Positions 1 through 9,617 of a DNA stretch of 64,000 bases are shown here, piece by piece. Source of the DNA: Pseudomonadota bacterium. Its GTDB lineage: Bacteria > Desulfobacterota > Desulfobacteria > Desulfobacterales > Desulfolunaceae. The position numbers and the translations under genes are program-made. Location: assembly GCA_018818835.1 (NCBI GenBank), contig JAHIRD010000006.1, forward strand, positions 32,071 through 96,070, given 5' to 3'. Below the pieces are notes generated by a model. That model saw nothing but the letters and a program-made list of their open reading frames with translations, made no database searches and was not told where the DNA came from. Every line of letters starts with the position of its first letter. Position 1 is the stretch's first letter.

Positions 1-2
1 AA

Positions 3-182
3 CGAGATCTGGCAGGCAGTGATATTCCTGTTCTTGATATCGACAGCCTTGAGAATGATTTGAACCGGCAGTTGAAGGTCCCCTATTTTGAAGCAAGCGC
101 TGTCTCCGGAGACATGGTGATCCCAACATTAAAAAAAATCATGGGGATGACCATGGCATCCCTTGAGGATGAATTCTCTTAA
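3..182 (+). CDS. C-terminal end of an MglA-like small GTPase (partial)
   Basis: The open frame runs in from the left edge and stops at TAA 180-182, leaving about 59 residues. It begins with Arg-Asp-Leu, which fits the end of an N-K-x-D guanine-specificity motif (NKRDL). It then carries PYFEASAV, which resembles the G5 region of Ras-like MglA GTPases, and a hydrophobic/lysine tail. MglA-type GTPases act as polarity and motility switches in deltaproteobacteria. The catalytic half lies outside the window, so the assignment rests on this tail alone. No partner gene such as MglB is visible. Confidence 0.6.
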   Translation, partial: RDLAGSDIPVLDIDSLENDLNRQLKVPYFEASAVSGDMVIPTLKKIMGMTMASLEDEFS

Positions 183-314
183 GATTCTATATCAGAGATT
201 GACATATTCGATGGGTTTCATATAAACCATGCGTGGCACTATCTGTGCGATCATTTTTCTGTGCCTCATAGAAGGCGTTCATTATTTATATAACAGACAT
301 CCGAAATCTGAATT

Positions 315-1919
315 ATGTGGAAAATCTCTTACAGTGATATAACAAGGCTGGTGTGTTTGCTTATTTTAGCAGGGGCTCTCCTTATTGTATGTGCCTGTAA
401 GGGGTATGACACCAAAAAAGAACGTGTCATCTCCCCATGGCAGGTGTCTTATATCCAAACCCCGGATAAGGACGTGGCTCTCCAGGACGCCTCCTGGACT
501 CCAATTGAACTCCCCTCACTGTTTTGCCCTCCCCGTAGCGCGAAAAAAGATGTCACCCATGCCTGGCTGAAATCGGACGTGGAGATTGACAATCCAGAGA
601 ATTTATATGGGATATCTCTTGGAAGAATCTATTTTTCAGACAGGGTTTATGTCAATGATAAGCTTTGCGGAGAGCATGGAAATGACGGTATCCGGGAATT
701 CCACTTTCCCAGAAATTATATTTTACCCCAGGATTCCCTGAAAAAAGGAAAGAACCGGATCATGGTTTATCTGGGGATTTACGGCCGTGAATATGGTGGA
801 ATTCATGGCCATGTAAGTCTGCTTTCAAAAGATCTGTTTGTAAAAAATGCCATACTTGAAAATATGTTGTTTCTTCAGATCCCTCTGGGGGTCATCATTC
901 TTTATGGGGGGATGATCATCCTGGTGGCTTTGAGCTACGAAAAAGGGAAGAACGGGCCCCCGGTGGTCATCCTCATGGGCATCATCTGTGTCTGGTTGAC
1001 CCATCTTTTTATGATCTATTCGCCCTACCAGCCCGTTGGTATGGAATTTCGCGTTAATTGTCTCTGGCTATGCACCTACATCAATTCGATATTTTTTATA
1101 GCGTTCATCCAGTATAATTTTCGCTATTTCTTTACGTCACTGAATCGGATTATTTTTCCTCTCATCGGTTTTTTCGCATTGGTCACATTGCTTTTCAACA
1201 ATACAACGGCCCCATTCTATCCGGGACGGATTTTCGGCGTATTGAATCTTTTGCTGACGAATCTTGTCAGTGTCTATATGCTTTTGTTTCTGCAAAAGAT
1301 AAGAAGGAGCACTTCAACCCGCCTGTTTTGGCTTTTCGGCTATCTCCCAAGTCTGGCCATCAGTATGGATATTTTGAATTATCTGTATGGATCCCATGTG
1401 CCGCCTCTTTATCATGTCTATGTCATTCCGCTGATGAATATTCTGGTTATTCTTCTTTATCGCCAGCAGATTATTTTTTATAGAACCAGGCTGAAAAAAC
1501 TCAGTGAACAAATAACTGTATCACCTGTCCAGAATAAACATGACCGGGACAAGTTCGTTCCCACAGTCCAGTTGGAGTCAAAGCTCCAGGCCCTCAAAGA
1601 GCATATTGACACGAATTTCAGGTCGCCATTGACCCGCGAAATCCTTGCGGAAAAAATGGATTTGAATCCCGATTATATGGGCCGGATGTTCAAGGTCCAT
1701 GTTGGAGTTAAAATTAACAATTATATAAATGACTTGCGTGTTGATGCGGCCTGCAGAATGCTCCAGGAGACAAACAGCAAGATCATTGATATCGCCTTTG
1801 CCGTGGGATTTGAAAGCCTGGCGACGTTCAATCGGGTCTTTATCAAAAAGACCGGGATTTCACCCTCGGAATATCGCATGCCTTATACTTACAATGATCA
1901 GGACCCTTCATTCGAGTGA
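315..1919 (+). CDS. Membrane-anchored AraC-family transcriptional regulator
   Basis: This is a 534-residue fusion. Residues 1-30 form a signal or anchor segment. About 40-180 look like a galactose-binding beta-sandwich, as in the extracytoplasmic part of 7TM-DISM receptors. About 190-395 carry roughly seven hydrophobic helices. About 428-523 form a complete AraC double helix-turn-helix with the typical ending (IAFAVGFES followed by FxRxFxKxxGxSPSEYR). The architecture suggests a one-component sensor that binds a ligand outside the membrane and DNA inside. Ligand and targets are unknown. A Cys pair near residue 27 could be a lipobox, but it is followed by a charged stretch and I do not call it a lipoprotein. 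It stands alone, with about 130 bp upstream. Confidence 0.8.
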   Translation: MWKISYSDITRLVCLLILAGALLIVCACKGYDTKKERVISPWQVSYIQTPDKDVALQDASWTPIELPSLFCPPRSAKKDVTHAWLKSDVEIDNPENLYGISLGRIYFSDRVYVNDKLCGEHGNDGIREFHFPRNYILPQDSLKKGKNRIMVYLGIYGREYGGIHGHVSLLSKDLFVKNAILENMLFLQIPLGVIILYGGMIILVALSYEKGKNGPPVVILMGIICVWLTHLFMIYSPYQPVGMEFRVNCLWLCTYINSIFFIAFIQYNFRYFFTSLNRIIFPLIGFFALVTLLFNNTTAPFYPGRIFGVLNLLLTNLVSVYMLLFLQKIRRSTSTRLFWLFGYLPSLAISMDILNYLYGSHVPPLYHVYVIPLMNILVILLYRQQIIFYRTRLKKLSEQITVSPVQNKHDRDKFVPTVQLESKLQALKEHIDTNFRSPLTREILAEKMDLNPDYMGRMFKVHVGVKINNYINDLRVDAACRMLQETNSKIIDIAFAVGFESLATFNRVFIKKTGISPSEYRMPYTYNDQDPSFE

Positions 1920-2333
1920 CATTCATTATATTTCGCATTAAATAAGACGGACATAATTGGCAGGACAGTTACGGATTTTTTGCCAACATCGTTTGTCCGT
2001 TATGGCCTGTTTAAAGGACCACGCATGGGGCAATTGCCATCCCAAGTCCTCCCTGTCTTATTTTGACCATGACCCATGAAAAAATATGGTTTTTTTAAAA
2101 TGAGTTCCACAGACCCTGATATCAGGCTCATGGACTCCTTGGGACCATGGAATTTCCGGAATTGGCGTAATCATTTTCAGTAAAGTCTTTTTTTGAAAGG
2201 AGCAGATTCTTGTCCCATGGTAGTCACAACAAGACTCAAACAAGGGCCGCCTCGTTTGGTGGGGTAAGATTTATGATTTATGGTTTTCTTGTGGCTCTGG
2301 GAATGCCTGTTTATGGGGGGTAAGTGGTTTAAG
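1920..2333. other. Intergenic region with a possible hairpin
   Basis: No convincing gene. An imperfect inverted repeat lies at 1948-1999: outer arms CGGACA/TGTCCG, inner arms TTGGCA (1957-1962) and TGCCAA (1981-1986), with a T-rich stretch between. It could end the AraC-type gene transcript, but it lacks a clean U-tract after the stem. Confidence 0.3.
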
Positions 2334-3353
2334 ATGGAACAGAAGAATGTTTTGATTACGGGTGGTGGCGGGTTTCTTGGCCAGGTTATTTCAAAAAAAT
2401 GTGTGGAACGGGGAGACAGGGTTTGGAGTTTTTCAAGACGAAATCACTCGAACCTTTCAGGGATGGGGGTCACACAGATTCAAGGTGACGTGGCCGATGA
2501 AAATGCCATAAATAAGGCGTGTGAAGGAAAGGATCTTGTCTTTCATCTGGCGGCCCGGATGGGTTTGTGGGGCCGATTTTCAACCTACTATAAAACCAAT
2601 GTCAAAGGAACACGAAACGTCATTGCCGCATGCAAAATGGCCGGGGTTCCTGTGTTGGTATACACCAGCAGCACCAGTGTTATCATGGATAATACAGGCC
2701 ACTATCTGCCCATAGGTGGGAGGTATCCTGAAAAATTCGGGTCCAATTACGCCATGTCCAAGGCCTTTGCAGAACAGGCCGTGATCAGAGCCGCAGACCA
2801 GGATTTGCGTTGCGCGATCCTTCGGCCTCATATGATCTGGGGGCCGGGAGACATGTCCGGGGGGCCTTCTTTTTTAAGAGAGCGCCGATGGATTGTCAAA
2901 ATCGGAAATGGAATGAACAGTGTCAGCGGAATATACATTGATAATGCCGCCCACGCCCACCTTCTGGCTGCTGATAAAGTGGCTTTGGACCCGTCCCTGT
3001 CCGGGAAGACGTTTTTTCTGGCCCAGGATGATCCCTTTCTACTTTGGGACTTTATTGAACGGATCCAACAATGGTCAGGGCAAAAAAGAATCATAGGCGC
3101 TATCCCTTATACGGTGGCCATGAACATCAGCGGGATGATGGAATGGGTTTATAAGAGTTCCTGCATAAAAAGCACTCCTTTTTTGACGAGAAATCTGGTG
3201 GGGGAACTTTCGGGTTTCCACGTGTTTGACACAAAGGCGTTGAACAATGAATTGGGCTTTTCTCCCGAGATATCCGTGGACACAGGTCTTGAGATTTATC
3301 AAAAATGGCTGAAAAAGGAATACCCGGCCATGGGGAAAAGGGGGGCAGCATGA
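2334..3353 (+). CDS. NAD(P)-dependent epimerase/3-beta-HSD-type dehydrogenase
   Basis: This is an extended short-chain dehydrogenase of about 339 residues. The N terminus has the Rossmann motif TGGGGFLG. A TSSTSV strand and a Y-x-x-x-K pair (NYAMSKA) supply the catalytic Tyr and Lys, followed by LRPHMIWGPGD. This pattern resembles 3-beta-hydroxysteroid dehydrogenase/OleD-like reductases more than nucleotide-sugar epimerases. I chose the ATG at 2334 because the Rossmann strand starts a few residues later; an in-frame ATG at 2280 would add 18 implausible residues. Its stop overlaps the start of the next gene (ATGA), so the two are probably translated together. Substrate unknown. Confidence 0.8.
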   Translation: MEQKNVLITGGGGFLGQVISKKCVERGDRVWSFSRRNHSNLSGMGVTQIQGDVADENAINKACEGKDLVFHLAARMGLWGRFSTYYKTNVKGTRNVIAACKMAGVPVLVYTSSTSVIMDNTGHYLPIGGRYPEKFGSNYAMSKAFAEQAVIRAADQDLRCAILRPHMIWGPGDMSGGPSFLRERRWIVKIGNGMNSVSGIYIDNAAHAHLLAADKVALDPSLSGKTFFLAQDDPFLLWDFIERIQQWSGQKRIIGAIPYTVAMNISGMMEWVYKSSCIKSTPFLTRNLVGELSGFHVFDTKALNNELGFSPEISVDTGLEIYQKWLKKEYPAMGKRGAA

Positions 3354-4294
3354 CCATGAAAACCTATGGATTGATCATGTGTGTGTTTCTTCTCATTGTT
3401 TTTTTCATGGCAGGGTGCAGTTCCATGGGACTGGGGTCAATACCCCTTGATACCTTGAAGAAAAAATACGCTGTCACGGAAAAGGATTTTATGCGGGTCC
3501 AGGGGATCGATATTCATTTTCAAGATGAAGGAACGGGGCCGGTCCTGGTTCTTTTTCATGGGATCTGCGCCTCTCTATATACCTGGGATGGTTGGGCCGA
3601 AGCATTGAAGGGCAAATACCGGATCATCCGGCTGGATCTTCCGGGCTGGGGGCTGACCGGGCCTGTGGGAGAAGACGCCTATGACCTGGACAAAATGACC
3701 TCGGTTATGGAAGAGTTTTTTGAGATTTTGGGCATTGATTCCTTTTACCTTGCAGGTAATTCCCTGGGGGGCTATTTTGCCTGGAACTATGCCTTGAAGC
3801 ATCCCGAGCAGGTCAAAAGAATGATTTTGCTTGATCCGGTCTGTTATCCCCAGGATCCCCCCTGGTTTATTGGTTTGGCCAAATACCCCCTGCTCAGTTT
3901 TTTACCACGGTACATGCTCCCGAGGTGGATGATTACCATGAATGTTAAAGCGGTTTACGGGGACAGAAAACGGATTGATGAGAAGCTCTATGACCTTTAT
4001 TTTGACCTGGCCATGAGAAAGGGGAACAAAGGATCCTATATGGACGTCTTCCGCTTCATGGCCGAAGAATGTCATAAAGACAATCTGTCCAAGGGTGTTT
4101 CGGATATTAAGACGCCGGTTCTTCTCATGTATGGGGCCAAGGACAAGTGGGTGCCACCCGAACAGGGAGACCTTTGGAAACAGGACCTCCCTGGTGTGGA
4201 ATGTATTATTTATGAGGGGGTGGGTCATGTGCCCATGGAAGAAATCCCCGTTCAGACAGCACAGGATGCAGACCTGTTTTTTAACCGGTCCTGA
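3350..4294 (+). CDS. Alpha/beta-hydrolase lipoprotein
   Basis: About 314 residues. It begins with a lipoprotein signal peptide whose lipobox is MAGC, so it is probably membrane-anchored outside the cytoplasm. The hydrolase core is complete: HG oxyanion segment (LFHGICAS), nucleophile elbow GNSLGG, acid in GAKDKWVP, and catalytic His in GVGHVPMEE. The start overlaps the stop of the dehydrogenase gene, and a G-rich ribosome site (AAAAGGGGGG) precedes it. A dehydrogenase next to an alpha/beta hydrolase recalls oleD/oleB of olefin synthesis, but OleB is cytosolic and oleA/oleC are absent here, so I do not assign that role. Confidence 0.8.
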   Translation: MTMKTYGLIMCVFLLIVFFMAGCSSMGLGSIPLDTLKKKYAVTEKDFMRVQGIDIHFQDEGTGPVLVLFHGICASLYTWDGWAEALKGKYRIIRLDLPGWGLTGPVGEDAYDLDKMTSVMEEFFEILGIDSFYLAGNSLGGYFAWNYALKHPEQVKRMILLDPVCYPQDPPWFIGLAKYPLLSFLPRYMLPRWMITMNVKAVYGDRKRIDEKLYDLYFDLAMRKGNKGSYMDVFRFMAEECHKDNLSKGVSDIKTPVLLMYGAKDKWVPPEQGDLWKQDLPGVECIIYEGVGHVPMEEIPVQTAQDADLFFNRS

Positions 4295-4295
4295 T

Positions 4296-5384
4296 TCATG
4301 GGAGATTTAAGGAAGCCCCTGAGCCCAATTGCCCGCAACCCGCTGAAAGGCTGCTTCCTTTGCTCCATCGTTTGATGACATATATCCCTTTGTCCTCAAG
4401 GAACGCGGCAAATCGGTGAACGTCTTTGTCATGGGTGTGATCATGGGGAAACCCGTGGGTTTTGTTCAGGGGAATCAGGTTGAGTCGCACAGGCAAAGGC
4501 GCAAGAAACTCAGCCAGTTCCCGGGCATGGGTTTCAGAATCATTCAGGCCGTTGATCAGGACGTATTCTATCAGAAAAAGCCCTTTTTTCCGTAAGGGAT
4601 ATGAGATCAGGGCTTTTTTTAATTCAGCCATGGGATATCGCTTGTTGACAGGCATGAGATAAGAACGGATCTCATCGTTGGGGGCATTTAAAGACAGGGC
4701 CAGGTTGATACGGGGCCAGTTCAGTTTCCCCAGGCGGGTGATCCCCTCAATAAGTCCGGCTGTGGACACGGTGATTCTACGGTGGGCAAAATCAAAGCCT
4801 CTCTGGTCACTCAGAACCTCTATGGCCTGTCGGACCTGTTCGAAATTGTCAAAAGGCTCTCCCATGCCCATGAAAACAAGATTGCGGATCTCTTTCTTCA
4901 GGATAAAGCGGGCAGCAAAAACCTGACCCACAATTTCCGATGCCGAGAGATGACGTTTGAAACCCATGTTCCCGGTTTCGCAAAAGCGACAGCCCATTTT
5001 GCACCCGATCTGGGATGAGATGCAGAGGGTGTTGTGCCTCTGCATGGGTATAATCACGGATTCCGATTCCAGCGAGTCCTTGAAACGGCACAGAAATTTG
5101 ATGGTGCTGTTTTCACTGACACAGCGGCTGACTTCAGGAATGGGGATTTCAAGATCCATGGTCAACTGTCTGGTCAGTTTCTGCGATTGCCTGAATTCCG
5201 GGGCATTATGCCAGTTTACGTTTCCGGACTTGAGGATTTCGCGCATGAGGACCTTTGCATGAAAGGGGCCTTTGCCATAAACAGAGCCCAGCTGTTCAGA
5301 GAGTTCATGAAATGTCAGTGTAAAAATATCCAAAACGACCCTATATCCCACTCCATATCGTAAAAAAGTCGACATGCCCACCAT
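4296..5384 (-). CDS. rlmN: RlmN-type radical SAM rRNA adenine-C2 methyltransferase
   Basis: RlmN methylates C2 of A2503 in 23S rRNA, and A37 in some tRNAs, with a radical SAM cluster. The cluster motif is CxxxCxxC (GCKMGCRFCETG), followed by the GMGEP segment. The C-terminal catalytic cysteine is present in SAGCGQL. Length is about 362 residues, normal for the family. The N terminus is uncertain: ATGs lie at 5384 and 5375, a longer TTG start at 5408, and a TTG at 5333 has the best-placed ribosome site (ATAGGG). It converges on the hydrolase gene with only 1 bp between them. Confidence 0.85.
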   Translation of the reverse strand: MVGMSTFLRYGVGYRVVLDIFTLTFHELSEQLGSVYGKGPFHAKVLMREILKSGNVNWHNAPEFRQSQKLTRQLTMDLEIPIPEVSRCVSENSTIKFLCRFKDSLESESVIIPMQRHNTLCISSQIGCKMGCRFCETGNMGFKRHLSASEIVGQVFAARFILKKEIRNLVFMGMGEPFDNFEQVRQAIEVLSDQRGFDFAHRRITVSTAGLIEGITRLGKLNWPRINLALSLNAPNDEIRSYLMPVNKRYPMAELKKALISYPLRKKGLFLIEYVLINGLNDSETHARELAEFLAPLPVRLNLIPLNKTHGFPHDHTHDKDVHRFAAFLEDKGIYVIKRWSKGSSLSAGCGQLGSGASLNLP

Positions 5385-5505
5385 ACATGAAATAACGTTT
5401 AATATCAAAGCCCTTCATATCCGGCACCTTTGAATTGTATTTACAAAGATAGTGAATGTGTTAGAATATCATACTGATAATCGTGCATAACAAGACGAGG
5501 ACCGA

Positions 5506-6951
5506 ATGATCAAAGGTAGACGACGATTCTGGACGGCAGTGTTACTGACCATTTTTTGTGTTTTTCATAGCAACCCATCTTCGGGGTTGACCGTCAACGA
5601 AGAGAATGAAATTTCCCGGGAATTCATGACTTATATTTTCACCAATTATGAATTGGTGACTGATCCTGAAATTGCCAGCTATATCCAACGAATCGGGGAC
5701 CGGATTTTGGCCAACTATCCTCCGCAGCCCTTTAAATATCAGTTTTACGTGATCAAAAATGATACCTATAATGCCTTTGCCGGGCCAGGTGCCCAGATTT
5801 TTATCCATACGGGGCTTTTTGAAGCCCTTGATACTGAAGACCAGCTGGCAGGGATTATCGGTCACGAGATTTCTCATTCAGTCTGCAGGCATATTTCCGA
5901 AAATATCGCCCGATCAGGGAAAATTGGCCTGGGAACACTTGCCGGTGTGGCTGCGGGTATTTTTATGAGTATTTACGGTGATCCGGCAGCAGGAAGTGCC
6001 CTGACCGTGGGTTCCATTGCCGGGTCCCAGAGCGTTGCCCTGTCTTACAGCCGTGACGATGAACTCCAGGCAGATCAGATGGGGCTTCAGTTTTTGACAA
6101 AGGCAGGATACAGTGCCAAAGGGCTGATTGAGGCACTGAATATCATTCGTAGCAAACAATGGTATGGCAAGGAACAGATTCCTGCGTATCTGACCACCCA
6201 TCCTGCCCTGGAGGATCGTATCGGTTTCATCAAGAACTGGATGGATGGTCATCCGGAAAAACAGATCCCCAAGGAACCTGCCAGTGATTTTGGCTTTAAT
6301 TTGATCCATACAAAAGTTTTGGCGTTATACGGGGATATCAATGCCGCAAAGGCACAGTTCAATGGCATTCTTGAAAAGGATCCGGACAATCTGTTTGGCC
6401 TTTACGGTATGGGGCTGGTTCTTGCCCGATCAGGGAAAATGGATGAGGCCATTGTCAACCTCAAAAAGGCCCTGGAAAAGAGAGCGTTCAATGTGGTCCT
6501 TTTGAAAACCCTTGGGGAAGTTTATTTCAATACCGGCCGGTATGCCAATGCGCAAAATGTTTTCGAAGGGGCATTAAGCCTTGTTCCCCGTGACTATGAG
6601 TGCAACCTTTATCTCGGGCGTATTATGGCTGAGTCCGGGAAGTATGAACAGGCCATAGGGCTTTTGCTGCCCTTTGCCAATGAAGAAAAGGGAAAAACCT
6701 GGGCTTATTACTACCTGGGAGATATATACGCCCGTCAAGGCGAAATGATGGAGTCCTATTATCACCTTGGGCTTTATTACCGGAATAAAAAGGATGTGAA
6801 AAATGCCCTGATACAGTTTGAACGGGCATTTAAACTGGCCGAAAAACCTGAGATGAAAGAAAAAATAAAGGCGAATATTGATGAGCTGAAAGGCCAGGGC
6901 AAAAAGGATAAGAAAAAGGAAGAGCAGGGAAAATCTCTCCTTTTTGAGTGA
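5506..6951 (+). CDS. M48-family metalloprotease with TPR repeats (BepA-like)
   Basis: This 481-residue periplasmic zinc protease has an N-terminal signal peptide. The zinc motif HEISH is at residues 120-124, and a downstream DELQAD segment supplies the third ligand. From about residue 270 to 450 there are TPR repeats, and the tail is Lys-rich. This is the architecture of BepA/YfgC, which cares for outer-membrane protein assembly. A good ribosome site (GAGGACCG) precedes the ATG. The following kinase gene starts close by, so the two may share a transcript. Confidence 0.85.
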   Translation: MIKGRRRFWTAVLLTIFCVFHSNPSSGLTVNEENEISREFMTYIFTNYELVTDPEIASYIQRIGDRILANYPPQPFKYQFYVIKNDTYNAFAGPGAQIFIHTGLFEALDTEDQLAGIIGHEISHSVCRHISENIARSGKIGLGTLAGVAAGIFMSIYGDPAAGSALTVGSIAGSQSVALSYSRDDELQADQMGLQFLTKAGYSAKGLIEALNIIRSKQWYGKEQIPAYLTTHPALEDRIGFIKNWMDGHPEKQIPKEPASDFGFNLIHTKVLALYGDINAAKAQFNGILEKDPDNLFGLYGMGLVLARSGKMDEAIVNLKKALEKRAFNVVLLKTLGEVYFNTGRYANAQNVFEGALSLVPRDYECNLYLGRIMAESGKYEQAIGLLLPFANEEKGKTWAYYYLGDIYARQGEMMESYYHLGLYYRNKKDVKNALIQFERAFKLAEKPEMKEKIKANIDELKGQGKKDKKKEEQGKSLLFE

Positions 6952-6980
6952 GGTTTGATTCAGGCACCCATGGAGATGTG

Positions 6981-8102
6981 ATGATAAATCAGTTGCTGAC
7001 CAGGCAGAAAATTCTCATCGTTGATGATATGTCCTCCAATATCAAAGTTCTCGGGGAAGCCCTTAGGGATTTGTATGATATCTGCTTTGCCCGGAGCGGA
7101 AAAGAAGCTTTGACGATTGTTGAAGACAATCCGCCGGATCTGATCCTTCTGGATATCATGATGCCTGGTATTGATGGGTATGACGTGTGCAAGAGCCTGA
7201 GAAATGAGCAGAAAAACAGAGAAATTCCAATTATTTTTATCACAGCCCGGGATGATGCGGGGGACGAAACCAAGGGGTTTCTTCTGGGTGCCGTGGATTA
7301 TATCATCAAACCGTTTAATCCGGATATTGTCAGGGCAAGGGTCAAGACCCATCTGGAATTGAAACGCCATCGGGATAACTTGAGTGAACTGGTCAAAGAA
7401 CGAACACGCCAGTTGATCCATTCGGATCGTTTGGCCACCTTGGGTACAATTTCCGCTGCCGTGGCCCATGAAATAAAAAATCCTTTGTTTTTTATCAGTG
7501 GTAATGTTGAACTGGTTCAGCAGTATTTCAAACAGGGAAAATACGACGATATCCCCCCAAAGTTGGATAAAATTCTTGAAGGGACACGGCGCATTGATCG
7601 ATTGATCGAGAATCTTCGGGGTTATTCACAGAACAAGGACGGTGGACGGCTGGTCTGTCGGGTGTCGGACATTGTTACGGATGCCCTTGATTTGGTCAGT
7701 TACCGTTTAAAACAATGCCGGGTCAAGGTCTTATTGGAAGATATCCCCAATGACCTGAAAATTTTATGCGATATCCAAAAGATATCCCAGGTATTTGTTA
7801 ATTTGATCACAAATGCTTTGGATGCCATCGGTGATAAAGAAGGAAGAATCATTATCACGGGTGAGCGTGACGGTCATCATGTGATGGTGCGGGTCAGGGA
7901 CACGGGGACGGGGATAGAGCCAGGGAAAATGGAAACGATCTTTGATCCCTTTGTCACATCCAAATCCTCGGAACAGGGAACAGGGCTTGGATTATTTATC
8001 GTGAAGCACCTGATCGAAGAGCATGATGGACAGATCACTCTTTCAAAAAATAACAAGGATGGCGCAGAGTTTACAATTTGCCTTCCGGAGGCAAGCTCAT
8101 AA
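6981..8102 (+). CDS. Response regulator-histidine kinase hybrid
   Basis: About 373 residues in the order receiver domain then kinase. The receiver (about 10-125) has the acidic pair DD, phospho-acceptor Asp58 (LILLDIMMPG) and the conserved Lys110. The HisKA segment carries His163 in the H-box (AHEIKNPLF). The C-terminal ATPase has N, G1 (DTGTGI) and G2 (GTGLGL) boxes. There is no membrane segment, so it is a cytosolic kinase fed by another phosphodonor. I chose ATG 6981 because GGAG at 6972-6975 is ideally spaced; an upstream ATG at 6948 overlaps the protease stop. Confidence 0.85.
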   Translation: MINQLLTRQKILIVDDMSSNIKVLGEALRDLYDICFARSGKEALTIVEDNPPDLILLDIMMPGIDGYDVCKSLRNEQKNREIPIIFITARDDAGDETKGFLLGAVDYIIKPFNPDIVRARVKTHLELKRHRDNLSELVKERTRQLIHSDRLATLGTISAAVAHEIKNPLFFISGNVELVQQYFKQGKYDDIPPKLDKILEGTRRIDRLIENLRGYSQNKDGGRLVCRVSDIVTDALDLVSYRLKQCRVKVLLEDIPNDLKILCDIQKISQVFVNLITNALDAIGDKEGRIIITGERDGHHVMVRVRDTGTGIEPGKMETIFDPFVTSKSSEQGTGLGLFIVKHLIEEHDGQITLSKNNKDGAEFTICLPEASS

Positions 8103-8136
8103 TATTTATATATTTTCACCCTTCACTTAAAATAAA

Positions 8137-8535
8137 TCACACCGCCATTTTTTCAATCTGACTATCAAACGCCACATTGATGCCTTCTTTGGCTACGGTG
8201 GCTATGTGCCCTTTGGCTTTAATCTGCCGACCGTCTGACCTGTGCTCAAAGGTAAGCGTTATGCTCTCCCCTGTGCAAAAAAGTTCAGTGGTTTCTATGA
8301 ACATCCCATAGGACGTAATTGAACGGCCAATTCCTTTGCAGAAACGCTTGTCCACGGAAAACACGACTTCGACCATGGCTTCACCCCGTGAACCATTCAA
8401 GGGGTTGTTGTACTTTTTCTCGACAAGATGAAGGGTTTCCATGATTTCCTTGGGCGGCATTTGCAGAATCAGGCTTATCAATGTTGATGTGGCCTTTGAA
8501 ACGGATAGTTTGTTTTTATTTACTGTGGAAATCAT
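8137..8535 (-). CDS. PilZ-domain protein
   Basis: A 132-residue protein whose C-terminal 85 residues resemble a PilZ fold, including a GRSITSYGMFIET segment, close to the family's D/N-x-S-x-x-G motif, and a final strand with NVAFDS. PilZ proteins bind cyclic di-GMP. The usual Arg-rich RxxxR switch is not obvious at the N side, so nucleotide binding is uncertain. It converges on the kinase gene and is preceded by a GGGGG ribosome site. A second PilZ gene lies at 31.8 kb and a c-di-GMP riboswitch at 23.1 kb. Confidence 0.6.
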   Translation of the reverse strand: MISTVNKNKLSVSKATSTLISLILQMPPKEIMETLHLVEKKYNNPLNGSRGEAMVEVVFSVDKRFCKGIGRSITSYGMFIETTELFCTGESITLTFEHRSDGRQIKAKGHIATVAKEGINVAFDSQIEKMAV

Positions 8536-9092
8536 AATTACCCCCGGCTCATGGTTCGGATAAAAACCCCAAAAACTAAAGGGTTTACTTTACCAATAGT
8601 GTATTTCAAAGGTTGTGCCACTGCACTGTGAATGACGTTTAAGGAATATAATAAATGATTAAAGTAAGCTATTTATTTATAAGTATAATGCTCATATTCA
8701 CATTATAATTATCTGTAATAATTAAATAATAATAATTATTTCATACTATTTAGGTAATAAATTTTTATGTATATATCTGTAAAAAATATTTTTGATCGGT
8801 TTTTTATTGAACCAATTGAAATGGGTATAATTTTTTAATAAGCTGATAATATAGGTTTAAATTAATTATTAAATTAAAGATATATGGTATGCCCCATGTG
8901 CACTGATGTCGTCTTATGCACTATAATGTTCGAATTTAATATCTTGTCATCTTAGGTTAAATATATAAATTAAAGTAACATTAGGCGGGCGGAAAGGATC
9001 ATGATATCTCCGTGTGCGCGCCTAATATTCCGAACAGTGTTTAATATTTATAACGTTTTCCGTAAATTTTTTCAGGTTGTTAAGATAATTTT

Positions 9093-9160
9093 ATGTGTGG
9101 AAGATTTGGTTATGCTTTGGATCACATGAGCCAAATCTTATGAAGGCCTGGCGCGACGTT
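9093..9160 (+). pseudogene. Possible N-terminal remnant of a SRAP (YedK/HMCES-like) gene
   Basis: ATG at 9093 opens MCGRFGYALD and then hits a TGA after 16 residues. MCGRF is the invariant start of SOS-response-associated peptidases, in which Cys2 crosslinks to abasic DNA. No later part of the family can be traced downstream. Because the match is short, this could be chance. Confidence 0.3.
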
Positions 9161-9480
9161 CTTCGGATGACTCATTTCTATTTCGATCTGTGGTGAAATA
9201 TCAGATAAATGATTATATGCCGATAGGATAGGATGGGATTTCACTAAAGGATGATTGACCATTTCATTTTATTTGTATATAGAGAGATAAAGATAACGAT
9301 TTAATCCCTTACCCAATGATATTTTAACCCTGTTGAAGGCCGCTATAATATAATTACGAGCGGTTAATGTTTTGATAATAGGGTGTTACCTTTTTCGGTG
9401 TATCTGACGAACGTTAGGAAGGGGTTATTTGTTGGATCCTGGCATAGTAATTGCTCCATGGAAATGGTAGTTATACTATC

Positions 9481-9575
9481 TCGTAAAAAGTCGCTTTATG
9501 ATCGATCGGATGTCCATCCTCCCCATCCCCCCCCCCACCGGATGTCTGCAAAGAGATTAAAGTGACTTTTTACGA
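9481..9575. repeat. Dispersed inverted-repeat element, copy A
   Basis: It begins with TCGTAAAAAGTC and ends with GACTTTTTACGA, a 12-bp terminal inverted repeat around about 70 bp of unrelated sequence with a C-run. The same ends occur at 20665-20760 and 55526-55575, and in degenerate form at 39529-39581. No coding content. Confidence 0.7.
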
Positions 9576-9617
9576 ATCCTTACTTCATAGCAGTTTTACC
9601 GCTTTACCGATAATCCT

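Larger units (their letters stand above)
8536..9617. other. AT-rich intergenic stretch with almost no coding signal
   Basis: About 1.1 kb. 8640-8960 is very AT-rich with poly-A/T tracts and no frame worth calling. The right end holds a dispersed inverted-repeat element (9481-9575). A possible short remnant of an SRAP gene lies near 9093. An open frame at 9383-9565 lies over the repeat and is not a gene. Confidence 0.6.

Noticed and set aside
2334..4294. oleD/oleB pair for olefin synthesis
   Set aside because: The hydrolase is a lipoprotein and no oleA or oleC is nearby; only the gene order is reminiscent.
9383..9565. Open frame of 60 residues on the plus strand
   Set aside because: It lies over the inverted-repeat element and a C-run, with low-complexity Pro/His translation and no ribosome site.
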